A stretch of DNA of 64,000 nt from Cellulomonas sp. RIT-PI-Y (GCF_025642745.1 NZ_JANZKP010000001.1:1-64000); one strand, 5' to 3'. Positions 41,326 to 49,700 are shown, numbered from the stretch's first letter. Notes: a model not told the origin generated them from the letters alone. Numbers and translations: made by a program.

Positions 41326-42609
41326 TCAGCCACCGACCAGCGCGTCGACCTTGTCGGCCGCAGTCGAGAGGAAGTCGTCGACCGAGGTGCCGCCGAAGAT
41401 CACCGCGGAGGAGTACGCCTCCCGGAACGCCTGCCAGGCCTCGATCGAGTTCGGGATGCTCGGCACGTCCCCGGTCCGGCCGGCCTGGTCCGCGAAGACC
41501 TCGTAGGCCGGGTTCGCGGCGAAGTAGTCCGGGTAGGTCCCGGCCAGGTCCTGGCGCAGCGGCATCTGACCGGTGGCCTCCAGCAGACCACCGTCGTTCT
41601 CCTCATTGGTGGAGAACTTCAGGAACTCCCAGGCCGTGCCCTGGTTCTCGCAGGCGGTGAACATCGACACGTTCTTCGAGTCCGCGAAGGTGGTCACGTC
41701 CGCCCGCCCGTCGGAGGTCGGGACCGGCATGAAGCCGACGTCGATGGTGTCGCCGTAGGAGGCGATCGCCCACGGACCGGCCAGCTGCATCGCGGTCTGA
41801 CCGGTGGCCATCGCGTCGTCCGTCGACTCCTCCTTCGGTGCCAGCCCCTCGGAGTAGACGGTCGCCCAGAAGTCCGCCACCGCGTGACCCGCCTCGTCGT
41901 CGAAGGTGGCCTTCCCGTCCTCGACCAGCAGGGTGCCGTCGGTCTCGGCCAGGTAGAGCGGGTAGAAGTCGAACCAGGGCTGGTAGAAGTCGTTGGTCGG
42001 CGACGGCCAGATCGCGCTGGGGGCGGCGCCGGAGTCGACGATCGCCCGGGCGCCGTCCAGGAACGCGTCGTAGGTCTCCATCCCCGGGTCGTCCGGGTCC
42101 AGTCCGGCCTGGGCGAACAGCGCCTTGTTGTACATCACCATCACCGGATTGGACTTCCACGGCAGCTGGTAGGAGCCGCCGTCCGTCTGGTAGACGTCGA
42201 CGCCGTCCCCGCCACGGTCGGCCAGGTAGTCCGCGCCGTCCGGGAACGAGGCGAGGTCGACCAGGCCGCCCTGGCGCACCCAGCCCGGCACCGCCGCGCT
42301 GGAGATGTTGTAGACCAGGCAGGGCGCGGTCCCGGCGGTGATCGCCGCGGTGATCGCCTCCTCGGAGGAAGCACCGGCCGGGATCTCCTGCGCGGTGACC
42401 TGCTCGTCCGGGTGGTCGGCGTTCCAGGCGTCGACCACGTCCTGACCCCAGCCGACCTCCTGCTCGTTGTTGGACAGCCAGACCGTGATCGGGCCGGTGG
42501 CGTCGTGTGCAGCGGCATCGCCGCCACCAGCGCCGTCGGAGCCGCCGGAACAGGCCACGGTTCCCAGGGCGACGGCCGCGACCAGGGCGGCACTGCGGAT
42601 GAACCTCAT
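41326..42609 (-). CDS. Sugar ABC transporter substrate-binding lipoprotein (CUT1)
   Basis: 427-aa extracytoplasmic solute-binding protein. The signal peptide ends in the lipobox GTVAC near residue 20, followed by a Gly/Ser/Asp linker. The mature part has the family 1 fold: ITVWLSNNEQEVGWGQDVVD, LPWKSNPVMVMYNKALFAQAG, MQLAGPWAIASYG and AWEFLKFSTNEEN. The ATG overlaps the lacI stop by 4 bases, so the sensor and the receptor are co-translated. The sugar is likely a mannose-containing oligosaccharide judging by the GH130 enzyme in the operon. Confidence 0.93.
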   Translation of the reverse strand: MRFIRSAALVAAVALGTVACSGGSDGAGGGDAAAHDATGPITVWLSNNEQEVGWGQDVVDAWNADHPDEQVTAQEIPAGASSEEAITAAITAGTAPCLVYNISSAAVPGWVRQGGLVDLASFPDGADYLADRGGDGVDVYQTDGGSYQLPWKSNPVMVMYNKALFAQAGLDPDDPGMETYDAFLDGARAIVDSGAAPSAIWPSPTNDFYQPWFDFYPLYLAETDGTLLVEDGKATFDDEAGHAVADFWATVYSEGLAPKEESTDDAMATGQTAMQLAGPWAIASYGDTIDVGFMPVPTSDGRADVTTFADSKNVSMFTACENQGTAWEFLKFSTNEENDGGLLEATGQMPLRQDLAGTYPDYFAANPAYEVFADQAGRTGDVPSIPNSIEAWQAFREAYSSAVIFGGTSVDDFLSTAADKVDALVGG

Positions 42610-43643
42610 CGGAACTCCTCCTCGAGCTCAGAACGGGGATGGTCGGACGCGGGGGCGTCGGTGCTCCCGCGCAGTCGCAGGACCGTGCAGTCGACGGTCA
42701 CGGAGGTGGGTGGCTCGCCCGCGATGTCCGCGAGCAGCCGTGAGGTGGCGACCCGGCCACGACGGGCCGGATCGGTGGAGACGGTGGTGAGCGGCGGGCT
42801 GAGGTGGGCCGACAGGTGGTCGTCGTCGAAGCCGGCCACCGCGAGCTCGCCGGGGATGCGCACCCCGCGGCTCTGCGCGTAGGACGATCCCGCGATCGCC
42901 ATCGTGTCGTTCGCGTACAGGATCGCGGTCGGCGGCTCCGGCAGGCTCAGCAGCTCCGCGGTCACCGCGCGTCCGCTGCCCGCGGTGAAGTCGCCCTCCC
43001 GCAGCAGCTCCCGGGACCCGACGGCCTGGACGTACGCCCGCGCCCGGGCGTAGGAGTGCACGTAGTCCAGCGGACCGGCGATGTGCGCGATCCGGCGGTG
43101 CCCCCGGCCGCGCAGGTACTCGACCAGGTCGCGCACCGGCTCGGCGTCGTCGGTGCGGACGCAGGACAGCGTGGACGGCCCGTCGTAGGCGCCGAGCAGC
43201 ACCGCGGGCAGCCGGAGCTGGCTCAGGAACGGCACCCGCCAGTCCTCACGGTGCAGGTCGAGCACGATCACGCCGTCCGCGCGGCCGGCGACCATCGCCC
43301 GGTAGGCCCGCTCCTCCGCGGCCCTGCTGCCGACCACCTGGAGCACCAGCGCGACCTCGCGTTCGGCGAGCGTCTGCTCGACCCCGGCGATGAACGCGGG
43401 GAAGAACGTGTCGGACGCCAGGATCGCCGGATCGCGGCGCAGCACGATGCCGATCGCGTTGGCCCGGCGGATCGCCAGCGCCCGGGCGCTGGAGCTCGGC
43501 ACCCAGTGCAGCTCCTTCGCCGCCGCGAACACCCGGGTCCGGGTGGCGGCGCTGATCGGCCGGTTCCCGCTGTAGGCGTGCGAGACCGTGGCCTTGGTGA
43601 CGCCGGCCGCGCGGGCCACGTCGGAGATGGTCGGACGGGTCAT
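42606..43643 (-). CDS. LacI-family transcriptional repressor
   Basis: 345 aa. DNA-binding headpiece TISDVARAAGVTKATVSHAYSG, hinge VPSSSARALAI, then a periplasmic-binding-protein-like core (AIGIVLRRDP, DGVIVLDLHRED, IAHIAGPLDYVHSYARARAY, AVAGFDDDHLSAHLSPPLT). The start at 43643 is the family N-terminus MTRPTISDVA; a very long open frame upstream is only GC noise. It is the first gene of the sugar operon and three ACCGGT palindromes lie in its promoter, so it should repress itself and the transporter until the sugar or its product binds. Confidence 0.93.
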   Translation of the reverse strand: MTRPTISDVARAAGVTKATVSHAYSGNRPISAATRTRVFAAAKELHWVPSSSARALAIRRANAIGIVLRRDPAILASDTFFPAFIAGVEQTLAEREVALVLQVVGSRAAEERAYRAMVAGRADGVIVLDLHREDWRVPFLSQLRLPAVLLGAYDGPSTLSCVRTDDAEPVRDLVEYLRGRGHRRIAHIAGPLDYVHSYARARAYVQAVGSRELLREGDFTAGSGRAVTAELLSLPEPPTAILYANDTMAIAGSSYAQSRGVRIPGELAVAGFDDDHLSAHLSPPLTTVSTDPARRGRVATSRLLADIAGEPPTSVTVDCTVLRLRGSTDAPASDHPRSELEEEFR

Positions 43644-43678
43644 CACCACTCCCTCGTGATGGACGAGACGCGAACGTA

Positions 43679-43708
43679 AAACCGGTTTGACGAACCGGTC
43701 AACCGGTT
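43679..43708 (-). promoter_or_regulatory. LacI operator array over the sugar operon promoter
   Basis: Three ACCGGT cores at 43681-43686, 43694-43699 and 43702-43707; the first sits in AAACCGGTTT and the third in AACCGGTT, both perfect palindromes as favoured by LacI proteins. On the minus strand TTGACC (overlapping the cores) and TTACGT at ~17 bases make a plausible promoter, so bound repressor would block it. A divergent ABC-F gene starts at 43758. Confidence 0.7.
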
Positions 43709-43744
43709 TGACGATCTCGATCCCGGGCCACGGGGACCGGCCCG

Positions 43745-43750
43745 TACCCT
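43745..43750 (+). promoter_or_regulatory. -10 box TACCCT of a leaderless ABC-F transcript
   Basis: TACCCT lies 7 bases before the ATG at 43758, with no ribosome site in between. The spacing suits transcription starting at or next to the start codon. Confidence 0.5.
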
Positions 43751-43757
43751 TGTCCGA

Positions 43758-45527
43758 ATGGCCCACCTGCTCGGCGGCGAGAACCTCCGTCTGTCCTTCC
43801 CGACCAAGACCGTCTTCGACGGGATCACCGTCGGCCTGAACGAGGGCGACCGGGTCGGCATCGTCGGCCGCAACGGCGACGGCAAGTCCTCCCTGCTGGC
43901 CCTGCTCTCCGGCCGGCTGGAACCGCACGGCGGCCGGGTCACGGTGCGCGGCGGCACCCGGATCGGCGTGCTCGACCAGCAGGACACGCTGGACCCGGCC
44001 CTGACCGTCGGCCAGGCGATCGTCGGCGACCGGGCCGAGCACGAGTGGGCCGGGGACGCCCGGATCCGGGACGTGGTCGCCGGCATGGCGGGCGACCTGC
44101 CCTGGGACAAGAAGATCGGTGAGCTCTCCGGTGGTCAACGCCGCCGGACCGCCCTGGCCGCGCTGCTCGCCGGGGACGACGACGTGCTGTTCCTGGACGA
44201 GCCCACCAACCACCTGGACGTGCAGGCGGTGACCTGGCTGGCCGGGCACCTGAACCGCCGCTGGTCGTCGAACGCGGGCGGCCTGCTGGTCGTCACCCAC
44301 GACCGCTGGTTCCTGGACGAGGTCTGCACCGCCACCTGGGAGGTGCACGACGGCATCGTCGAGCCGTTCGAGGGCGGGTACGCCGCCTACGTCCTGCAGC
44401 GGGTGGAACGGGACCGGATGGCGGCCGCCTCCGAGGCCAAGCGACAGAACCTGATGCGCAAGGAGCTGGCCTGGCTGCGGCGCGGCGCCCCGGCCCGGAC
44501 CGCCAAGCCGAAGTTCCGGATCGACGCCGCGAACGCCCTGATCGCCAACGAGCCCCCGCCCCGCAACACCGTCGAGCTGTCCCGGATGGCCACCTCGCGC
44601 CTGGGCAAGGACGTGGTCGACATCGAGGGCGTCAGCGTCAGCTACGGCGACCACCGGGTGCTGGACGACGTCACCTGGCTGATCGCCCCCGGCGAGCGCA
44701 CCGGCGTCCTGGGGGTGAACGGCGCGGGCAAGTCCACCCTGCTCGGGCTGGTCACCGGCGCGGTGCGGCCCACGACGGGCCGGGTCAAGCGCGGCAAGAC
44801 GGTCAAGGTCGCCACCCTGACCCAGGAGCTGGCCGAACTGGCCGACGTCGCCGATCAGCGGGTCAACGACGTCATCGCCCGCTACCGCACCACCTACGTC
44901 GCGGGCGGCAAGGAGATGTCCCCCGGCCAGCTGCTGGAGCGGCTCGGCTTCACCACCACCCAGTTGCAGACCCCGGTCAAGGACCTCTCCGGTGGTCAGC
45001 GCCGTCGGCTCCAGCTGCTGCTCATCCTGCTGGACGAGCCGAACGTGCTGGTGCTGGACGAGCCCTCCAACGACCTGGACACCGACATGCTGGCCGCGAT
45101 GGAGGATCTGCTGGACACCTGGCCCGGCACCCTGCTGGTCGTCTCGCACGACCGGTACCTGCTGGAGCGGGTCACCGACCAGCAGTACGCGGTGCTGGAC
45201 GGCCGGTTCCGGCACGTGCCGGGCGGGGTGGACGAGTACCTGCGCCTGCTGTCGGCGGCCCCCGCCCCGGCCGCGCAGGACCGGACCGCCAAGGCGCCCT
45301 CCGACGCCGCCGCCACCCGGGCCGCGAAGAAGGAGCTGTCCGCCGTCGAGCGCCGGATGTCCAAGCTGAACGACCAGATCGCGGATCTCGACACCCGGAT
45401 GCACGCCCACGATCCCGCGGACTACGAGGGGCTGGCCCGGCTCACCCGGGACCGCGCGGCCCGGCAGGACGAGCTGGCCGAGCAGGAGCTGCGCTGGCTT
45501 GAGCTGGCGGAGGCGGCCGAGGGCTGA
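43758..45527 (+). CDS. ABC-F family ATPase (Uup-like)
   Basis: 589-aa soluble protein with two ABC domains and no membrane part. First ATP site: VGRNGDGKSSLLALL, LSGGQRRRTALAALL, VLFLDEPTNHLD. Second: LGVNGAGKSTLLGLV, LSGGQRRRLQLLLILLDEP, VLVLDEPSNDLD. A linker of ~80 residues (EAKRQNLMRKELAWLRRGAP) and a C-terminal coiled coil (EKELSAVERRMSKL-like, ending ELRWLELAEAAEG) fit the Uup/EttA group that acts on ribosomes or DNA intermediates. Antibiotic-resistance type is possible but not indicated by context. Confidence 0.93.
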   Translation: MAHLLGGENLRLSFPTKTVFDGITVGLNEGDRVGIVGRNGDGKSSLLALLSGRLEPHGGRVTVRGGTRIGVLDQQDTLDPALTVGQAIVGDRAEHEWAGDARIRDVVAGMAGDLPWDKKIGELSGGQRRRTALAALLAGDDDVLFLDEPTNHLDVQAVTWLAGHLNRRWSSNAGGLLVVTHDRWFLDEVCTATWEVHDGIVEPFEGGYAAYVLQRVERDRMAAASEAKRQNLMRKELAWLRRGAPARTAKPKFRIDAANALIANEPPPRNTVELSRMATSRLGKDVVDIEGVSVSYGDHRVLDDVTWLIAPGERTGVLGVNGAGKSTLLGLVTGAVRPTTGRVKRGKTVKVATLTQELAELADVADQRVNDVIARYRTTYVAGGKEMSPGQLLERLGFTTTQLQTPVKDLSGGQRRRLQLLLILLDEPNVLVLDEPSNDLDTDMLAAMEDLLDTWPGTLLVVSHDRYLLERVTDQQYAVLDGRFRHVPGGVDEYLRLLSAAPAPAAQDRTAKAPSDAAATRAAKKELSAVERRMSKLNDQIADLDTRMHAHDPADYEGLARLTRDRAARQDELAEQELRWLELAEAAEG

Positions 45528-45537
45528 CCGAGCCCCC

Positions 45538-45576
45538 TTGCGTCCGACGCAAAGCGGAGTACGCTCATTTTTGAGC
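45538..45576 (+). promoter_or_regulatory. Promoter with two palindromes upstream of the TetR-oleate hydratase operon
   Basis: TTGCGTCCGACGCAA (45538-45552) is a perfect 15-bp palindrome and GCTCATTTTTGAGC (45563-45576) a perfect 14-bp one. TTGCGT (45538) and TACGCT (45560-45565) are spaced 16 bases apart and can serve as -35 and -10. The -10 lies between and partly inside the palindromes, so a bound TetR protein would block it. Confidence 0.6.
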
Positions 45577-45605
45577 ACGATCCGCAACGGTCGGAGGCGA
45601 TGGGC

Positions 45606-46223
45606 ATGACGGTGGGACGACGCGAACGCGCACGGCTCGACAAGGAGAGCCGGATCTTCGCCGCCGCCAGCGAGCTCTTCGACGCGCACGGCTTCGACCG
45701 GGTCACCACCCAGCAGATCGCCGAACAGGCGGACATCGGCGCGGGCACTCTGTTCCGCTACGCCGCCAGCAAGGGCGAGCTGTTCCTCATGGTGTTCAAC
45801 CAGCGCCTCGCCGCTGCCGTCCGGGCCGGATCGCAGGCCGCGGACCAGGAGACCGACCTCACCGCCGCGGTGTGCGCCCAGGTGGAACCGGTCCTGGTCT
45901 GGGCGCACGGCACGGACGACGCCGCCGACTACCAGCGCGAGCTGTTGTTCGGCGACGCCACCGAGCGCTACCGGACCGAGGGCCTGGCGATCGTCGCCGA
46001 TCTGGAGGACCGGATCGCCCGGCTGCTGCTGGCCCGGCACCCCGGTGACACCCGAGCGGCCCGGCGGGCGGCGCGAACGGTGTTCGCCGTCCTCAACCTG
46101 CTGCTGGTCCAGCCGTTCAACTCCCTGCACCCCGACGACGACGCGGCCGGTGAGCTCCGGGCCCAGGTCGCCCAGGTCGTCGCCGGATATCGCCACACCA
46201 CCCCGGAACACCCCGCCGGTTGA
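45606..46223 (+). CDS. TetR-family regulator of the oleate hydratase operon
   Basis: 205 aa. HTH domain RIFAAASELFDAHGFDRVTT, QQIAEQADIGAGTLFRYAASKGELFLMVF; helical C-terminus. The ATG at 45606 has GGAGG eight bases upstream; the ATG at 45600 is too close to it. It precedes the oleate hydratase gene by 46 bases, an arrangement also known for TetR regulators that sense fatty acids, so a long-chain fatty acid ligand is a reasonable inference. Confidence 0.88.
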   Translation: MTVGRRERARLDKESRIFAAASELFDAHGFDRVTTQQIAEQADIGAGTLFRYAASKGELFLMVFNQRLAAAVRAGSQAADQETDLTAAVCAQVEPVLVWAHGTDDAADYQRELLFGDATERYRTEGLAIVADLEDRIARLLLARHPGDTRAARRAARTVFAVLNLLLVQPFNSLHPDDDAAGELRAQVAQVVAGYRHTTPEHPAG

Positions 46224-46269
46224 CCCACCGACGAGGACGGACCCCCATCATCACCAGGGAAGGAACGTC

Positions 46270-48030
46270 ATGCGTCACACCAACGGCAACTACGAGGCGT
46301 TCGCCCGGCCACGCAAGCCGGACGGCGTCGAGCACAAGACCGCACTGTTCGTCGGAGCCGGACTCGCGTCCCTGTCCGGCGCGGCGTTCCTGATCCGTGA
46401 CGGCCAGATGCCCGGCGACCGGATCACCGTGCTGGAACGACTGGACCTGCCCGGCGGCGCGCTCGACGGGATCAAGGAGCCGAAGAAGGGCTTCGTCATC
46501 CGTGGCGGGCGGGAGATGGAGGACCACTTCGAGTGCCTGTGGGACCTGTTCCGCTCGATCCCCTCCCTGGAGGTCGAGAACGCCAGCGTGCTGGACGAGT
46601 TCTACTGGCTGAACCGCGACGACCCGAACTTCTCCCTGCAACGCGCCACGGTGGACCGCGGTCGGGACGCCCACACCGACGGCCTCTTCACCCTGAGCGA
46701 GAAGGCGCAGAAGGACGTCGTCCGGGTCTTCCTCGCCACCCGGGAGGAGATGGAGGGCAAGCGCATCGACGAGGTGTTCGGCCGCGAGTTCCTGGACAGC
46801 AACTTCTGGCTGTACTGGCGCACGATGTTCGCGTTCGAGGAGTGGCACTCCGCGCTGGAGATGAAGCTCTACCTGCACCGGTTCATCCACCACATCGGCG
46901 GGCTCCCGGACTTCTCCGCGCTGAAGTTCACCCGGTACAACCAGTACGAGTCCCTGGTCCTGCCGCTGTACACCTGGCTGCTCGACCAGGGCGTGCGCTT
47001 CGAGTTCAGCACCGAGGTCACCGACGTGGACTTCGACCTGAGCGCCGACCGCAAGCAGGCGACCGCGGTGCACTGGATCCGGGACGGACAGGACGGCGTG
47101 ACCGATCTCGGCCCGGACAACCTGCTGTTCCTGACCATCGGCTCGTTGACCGAGAACTCGGACAACGGCGACCACCACACCCCGGCCCGACTGGATGACG
47201 GCCCCGCACCCGCCTGGGACCTCTGGCGCCGGATCGCCGCCAAGGACCCGTCCTTCGGCCGCCCGGACGTCTTCGGCTCGCACATCCCGGAGACCGCCTG
47301 GGAGTCCGCGACGGTCACCACCGTGGACCCGCGCATCCCGGCCCATATCCAGAGGATCGCCCGGCGGGACCCGTTCAGCGGGACGGTCGTCACCGGCGGC
47401 ATCGTGACCGCGAAGGACTCGGCCTGGCTGCTGTCCTGGACGGTCAACCGCCAGCCGCACTTCAAGCAGCAGAAGCCCGGCGAGTGCGTGGTGTGGGTCT
47501 ACAGCCTGTTCATCGACCGTCCCGGCGACTACGTGCGCAAGCCGATGCGGGACTGCACCGGCGAGGAGATCACCCGGGAGTGGCTCTACCACCTCGGTGT
47601 CCCGATCGACCAGATCGACGAGCTGGCCGCGACCGGGGCCAAGACCGTTCCGGTGATGATGCCCTACGTCACCTCGTTCTTCATGCCCCGTCACGCCGGC
47701 GACCGACCGGACGTGGTCCCCGAGGGCGCGGTCAACTTCGCCTTCATCGGCCAGTTCGCCGAGACCGGCCGGGACTGCATCTTCACCACCGAGTACTCCG
47801 TGCGCACCCCGATGGAGGCGGTCTACACCCTGCTCGACATCGAGCGCGGCGTCCCGGAGGTCTTCGCCTCCACCTACGACGTCCGTGCCCTGCTCGCGGC
47901 GACCAGCCGCCTGCGGGACGGCGCGGAGGTCGCGGTCCCCGGCGGACGTCTCGGCCGGCGCCTGGTCGACCACCGGATCGACGACAACCAGATCGGCGAG
48001 CTGCTGCACGAGTTCCGGCTCCTGCAGTGA
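46270..48030 (+). CDS. ohyA: Oleate hydratase
   Basis: 586-aa FAD-dependent fatty acid hydratase that adds water to the cis-9 double bond of unsaturated fatty acids, giving 10-hydroxy acids. It has the dinucleotide motif FVGAGLASLSGAAFLIRDG, the family segment GGREMEDHFECLWDLFRSIP, YNQYESLVLPLYTWLLDQGV, and the C-terminal block NFAFIGQFAETGRDCIFTTE. Length is within the usual 550-650. GGAAGGAA precedes the ATG closely. The role is probably detoxification of membrane-active fatty acids, under the TetR regulator upstream. A perfect hairpin follows. Confidence 0.96.
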   Translation: MRHTNGNYEAFARPRKPDGVEHKTALFVGAGLASLSGAAFLIRDGQMPGDRITVLERLDLPGGALDGIKEPKKGFVIRGGREMEDHFECLWDLFRSIPSLEVENASVLDEFYWLNRDDPNFSLQRATVDRGRDAHTDGLFTLSEKAQKDVVRVFLATREEMEGKRIDEVFGREFLDSNFWLYWRTMFAFEEWHSALEMKLYLHRFIHHIGGLPDFSALKFTRYNQYESLVLPLYTWLLDQGVRFEFSTEVTDVDFDLSADRKQATAVHWIRDGQDGVTDLGPDNLLFLTIGSLTENSDNGDHHTPARLDDGPAPAWDLWRRIAAKDPSFGRPDVFGSHIPETAWESATVTTVDPRIPAHIQRIARRDPFSGTVVTGGIVTAKDSAWLLSWTVNRQPHFKQQKPGECVVWVYSLFIDRPGDYVRKPMRDCTGEEITREWLYHLGVPIDQIDELAATGAKTVPVMMPYVTSFFMPRHAGDRPDVVPEGAVNFAFIGQFAETGRDCIFTTEYSVRTPMEAVYTLLDIERGVPEVFASTYDVRALLAATSRLRDGAEVAVPGGRLGRRLVDHRIDDNQIGELLHEFRLLQ

Positions 48031-48035
48031 GCTCC

Positions 48036-48075
48036 GGGCTGCTGCCGAGAGCGGATCCGCCCCCGGCAGCAGCCC
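48036..48075 (+). terminator. Terminator of the oleate hydratase operon
   Basis: Perfect 12-bp inverted repeat GGGCTGCTGCCG ... CGGCAGCAGCCC with a 16-base loop, starting 6 bases after the stop codon. Confidence 0.8.
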
Positions 48076-48111
48076 CTTCTCGCCGCCTCCACCCCGGGCG
48101 ACGGTGGACCC

Positions 48112-48729
48112 ATGACCGACACCCCCGCCCCGCCGCGGTTCACCGCGGACGCCCGCCGCTCCCTCTACGACCAGCGCGTCCTGGTCCTGGACGGACCGCT
48201 CGACGACGACAACGGCACCCTGCTCGCCAGTCAGCTGGTGGCCCTGGCCGCGATCGACCCGGCCGCCGACATCGCCCTGTGGATCCACTCCCCCGGCGGC
48301 TCGGTCCCGGCCATGCTCGCGATCCGGGACCTGATGCACCTGGTGCCCTGCGACGTCTCCACCCTGGCACTCGGGATCGCGTACAGCGCCGGACAGTTCC
48401 TGCTGTCCTCCGGCACACCCGGCAAGCGGCGCGCCCTGCCGCACGCCCGGGTCCTGATGCACCAGGGATCCGCCGGGATCGGGGGCACCGCGGTCGACGT
48501 CGAGCTCCAGGCGGACGACCTGCGCCACACCCGGGACACCGTGCTCGGCCTGATCGCCCAGGACACCGGGCAGCCACGTGACCGGGTGTTCGAGGACAGC
48601 CTGCACGACCGCTGGTACACCGCCGCCGAGGCACGCGACTACGGCTTCATCGACACGATCGTGGACGACTTCGCGGCGATCCGCCCGCAGCGCCCGCGCG
48701 GTCTGGCCGGGTTCGGGGGTGTGGCATGA
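48112..48729 (+). CDS. ClpP-like serine protease with intact triad
   Basis: 205 aa, caseinolytic protease proteolytic-subunit fold. The triad can be traced: Ser92 in GIAYSAGQFLL, His117 in HARVLMHQGSAG, and Asp166 in LHDRWYTAAEARDYG. The oxyanion region WIHSPGGSVPAMLAIRDLM is normal. The sequence departs from the housekeeping ClpP1/P2 (YSAG instead of ASMG), so it is an accessory copy. It overlaps the next clpP-like gene by 4 bases and probably forms mixed rings with that subunit, served by a ClpC/ClpX unfoldase encoded elsewhere. Confidence 0.9.
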   Translation: MTDTPAPPRFTADARRSLYDQRVLVLDGPLDDDNGTLLASQLVALAAIDPAADIALWIHSPGGSVPAMLAIRDLMHLVPCDVSTLALGIAYSAGQFLLSSGTPGKRRALPHARVLMHQGSAGIGGTAVDVELQADDLRHTRDTVLGLIAQDTGQPRDRVFEDSLHDRWYTAAEARDYGFIDTIVDDFAAIRPQRPRGLAGFGGVA

Positions 48730-49313
48730 GCACCTACACCATCCCGAGCGTGGTCGCCCAGCACCCGCGCGGCGACCGGATCATGGACGTCTACTCCCAC
48801 CTGCTGACCGAGCGGATCGTCTACCTGGGCACCGCCCTGGACGCCGGGGTCGCGAACGCGCTGATCGCGCAGCTGCTGCACCTGGAGGCGGACGCGCCGG
48901 ACCGGGACATCCAGCTCTACATCAACTGCGAGGGCGGCGACCCGTCGGCGATGCTCGCGGTCTACGACACGATGCGGTACATCAGGCCGCAGGTGGCGAC
49001 CAGCTGCGTCGGCCAGGCGGTGGCGGTCGGCGCCGTGCTGCTGGCCGCGGGCGCCCCGGGCAAGCGCGCCGCCCTCCCCCACGCCCGGGTGGTGCTGCAC
49101 CAACCTGTCGCGCAGGGCCGAGGTGCGATCCCGGACCTGATCCTGGCCGCCGACGAGGTGGTCCGGATCCGGTCGGAGATGGAGGGCATCCTGGCCGAGC
49201 ACTCCGGTCAGAGCGTGGAGCGGCTGCGGGCCGACACCGACCACGACCGGGTGTTCACCGCCACCGGCGCGCGGGAATACGGGCTGATCGACCAGGTGAT
49301 CGACCGGCGGTGA
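48726..49313 (+). CDS. ClpP-like subunit lacking the catalytic serine
   Basis: 195 aa, full-length ClpP fold. The active-site helix reads CVGQAVAVGAVLLAAG (94-109): Ala100 stands where the nucleophilic Ser of GQAASMG is expected. His125 (VVLHQPVAQG) and Asp174 (DHDRVFTA) remain. The start of the oxyanion segment is also changed to NCEGGDPSAM. Other ring-contact regions (DVYSHLLTERIVYLG, DTMRYIRPQVAT, EMEGILAEHSGQ) are typical, so it should assemble but not cleave, as in ClpR-type subunits of cyanobacteria and plastids. It is coupled to the active paralogue. Confidence 0.9.
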   Translation: MSTYTIPSVVAQHPRGDRIMDVYSHLLTERIVYLGTALDAGVANALIAQLLHLEADAPDRDIQLYINCEGGDPSAMLAVYDTMRYIRPQVATSCVGQAVAVGAVLLAAGAPGKRAALPHARVVLHQPVAQGRGAIPDLILAADEVVRIRSEMEGILAEHSGQSVERLRADTDHDRVFTATGAREYGLIDQVIDRR

Positions 49314-49317
49314 CCGG

Positions 49318-49647
49318 TCAGGCGGCCAGCCCGAACGGCGCGAACAGCACTGCGCCCGAGGGCCGGCCGCCCCCGGTCAGCTCCTGGGACACCCCGACCG
49401 TGAGGTCGAGCAGCGTCACGCCCAGCGCCCCGGCCACCGCCGCGATCATCTCGCTGGACGGGTCCTTGACCCCGCGCTCCATCTCGGACAGGTACTGCGG
49501 CGAGACACCCGCCCGCTCGGCGGTCTCGCCCAGCGTCTCACCCCGCTCGTGCCGCAGCCGGCGCAGCCGCAGGCCGAGCAGCTCGCGCCACAGGGGCTCG
49601 CGCCCGCGACGGATCGGGGACACGGGACGCGGGGTGGCGACGGTCAT
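49318..49647 (-). CDS. ClgR/PopR-like XRE regulator of clp genes
   Basis: 109-aa helix-turn-helix activator of the ClgR/PopR family: LLGLRLRRLRHERGETLGET, AERAGVSPQYLSEMERGVKDPSSEMIAAVAGALG. ClgR in Streptomyces, Corynebacterium and Mycobacterium activates clp genes, and PopR controls a second clpP pair; both are themselves degraded in a ClpP-dependent way through a C-terminal Ala-Ala signal. This protein ends FGLAA, the same kind of degron. It lies convergent to the clpP-like pair, 4 bases from its end. The ATG is 5 bases after TACCGT on the minus strand. Confidence 0.85.
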   Translation of the reverse strand: MTVATPRPVSPIRRGREPLWRELLGLRLRRLRHERGETLGETAERAGVSPQYLSEMERGVKDPSSEMIAAVAGALGVTLLDLTVGVSQELTGGGRPSGAVLFAPFGLAA

Positions 49648-49687
49648 GCCTCACGGTAGGCCGGGGCGACCGGCGGTAGGCCGTCTT

Positions 49688-49700
49688 CTGCTCAGAGCAG
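49688..49700. promoter_or_regulatory. Perfect palindrome CTGCTC-A-GAGCAG upstream of clgR-like gene
   Basis: 13-bp perfect palindrome about 41-53 bases before the clgR-like ATG. A GGCCTACCG 9-mer also occurs twice between it and the gene. Possible autoregulatory site; it does not obviously match the published ClgR box. Confidence 0.4.

Noticed and set aside
42606-46211. Minus-strand open frame of about 1200 codons upstream of lacI
   Set aside because: Only its last 345 codons (LacI) have family motifs. The rest is antisense to the ABC-F and TetR genes and is open only because GC-rich third positions avoid stops.
46117-48606. Long minus-strand open frame antisense to oleate hydratase
   Set aside because: Product is Gly/Arg/Gln/His-rich without domains; it mirrors codon positions of ohyA and clpP.
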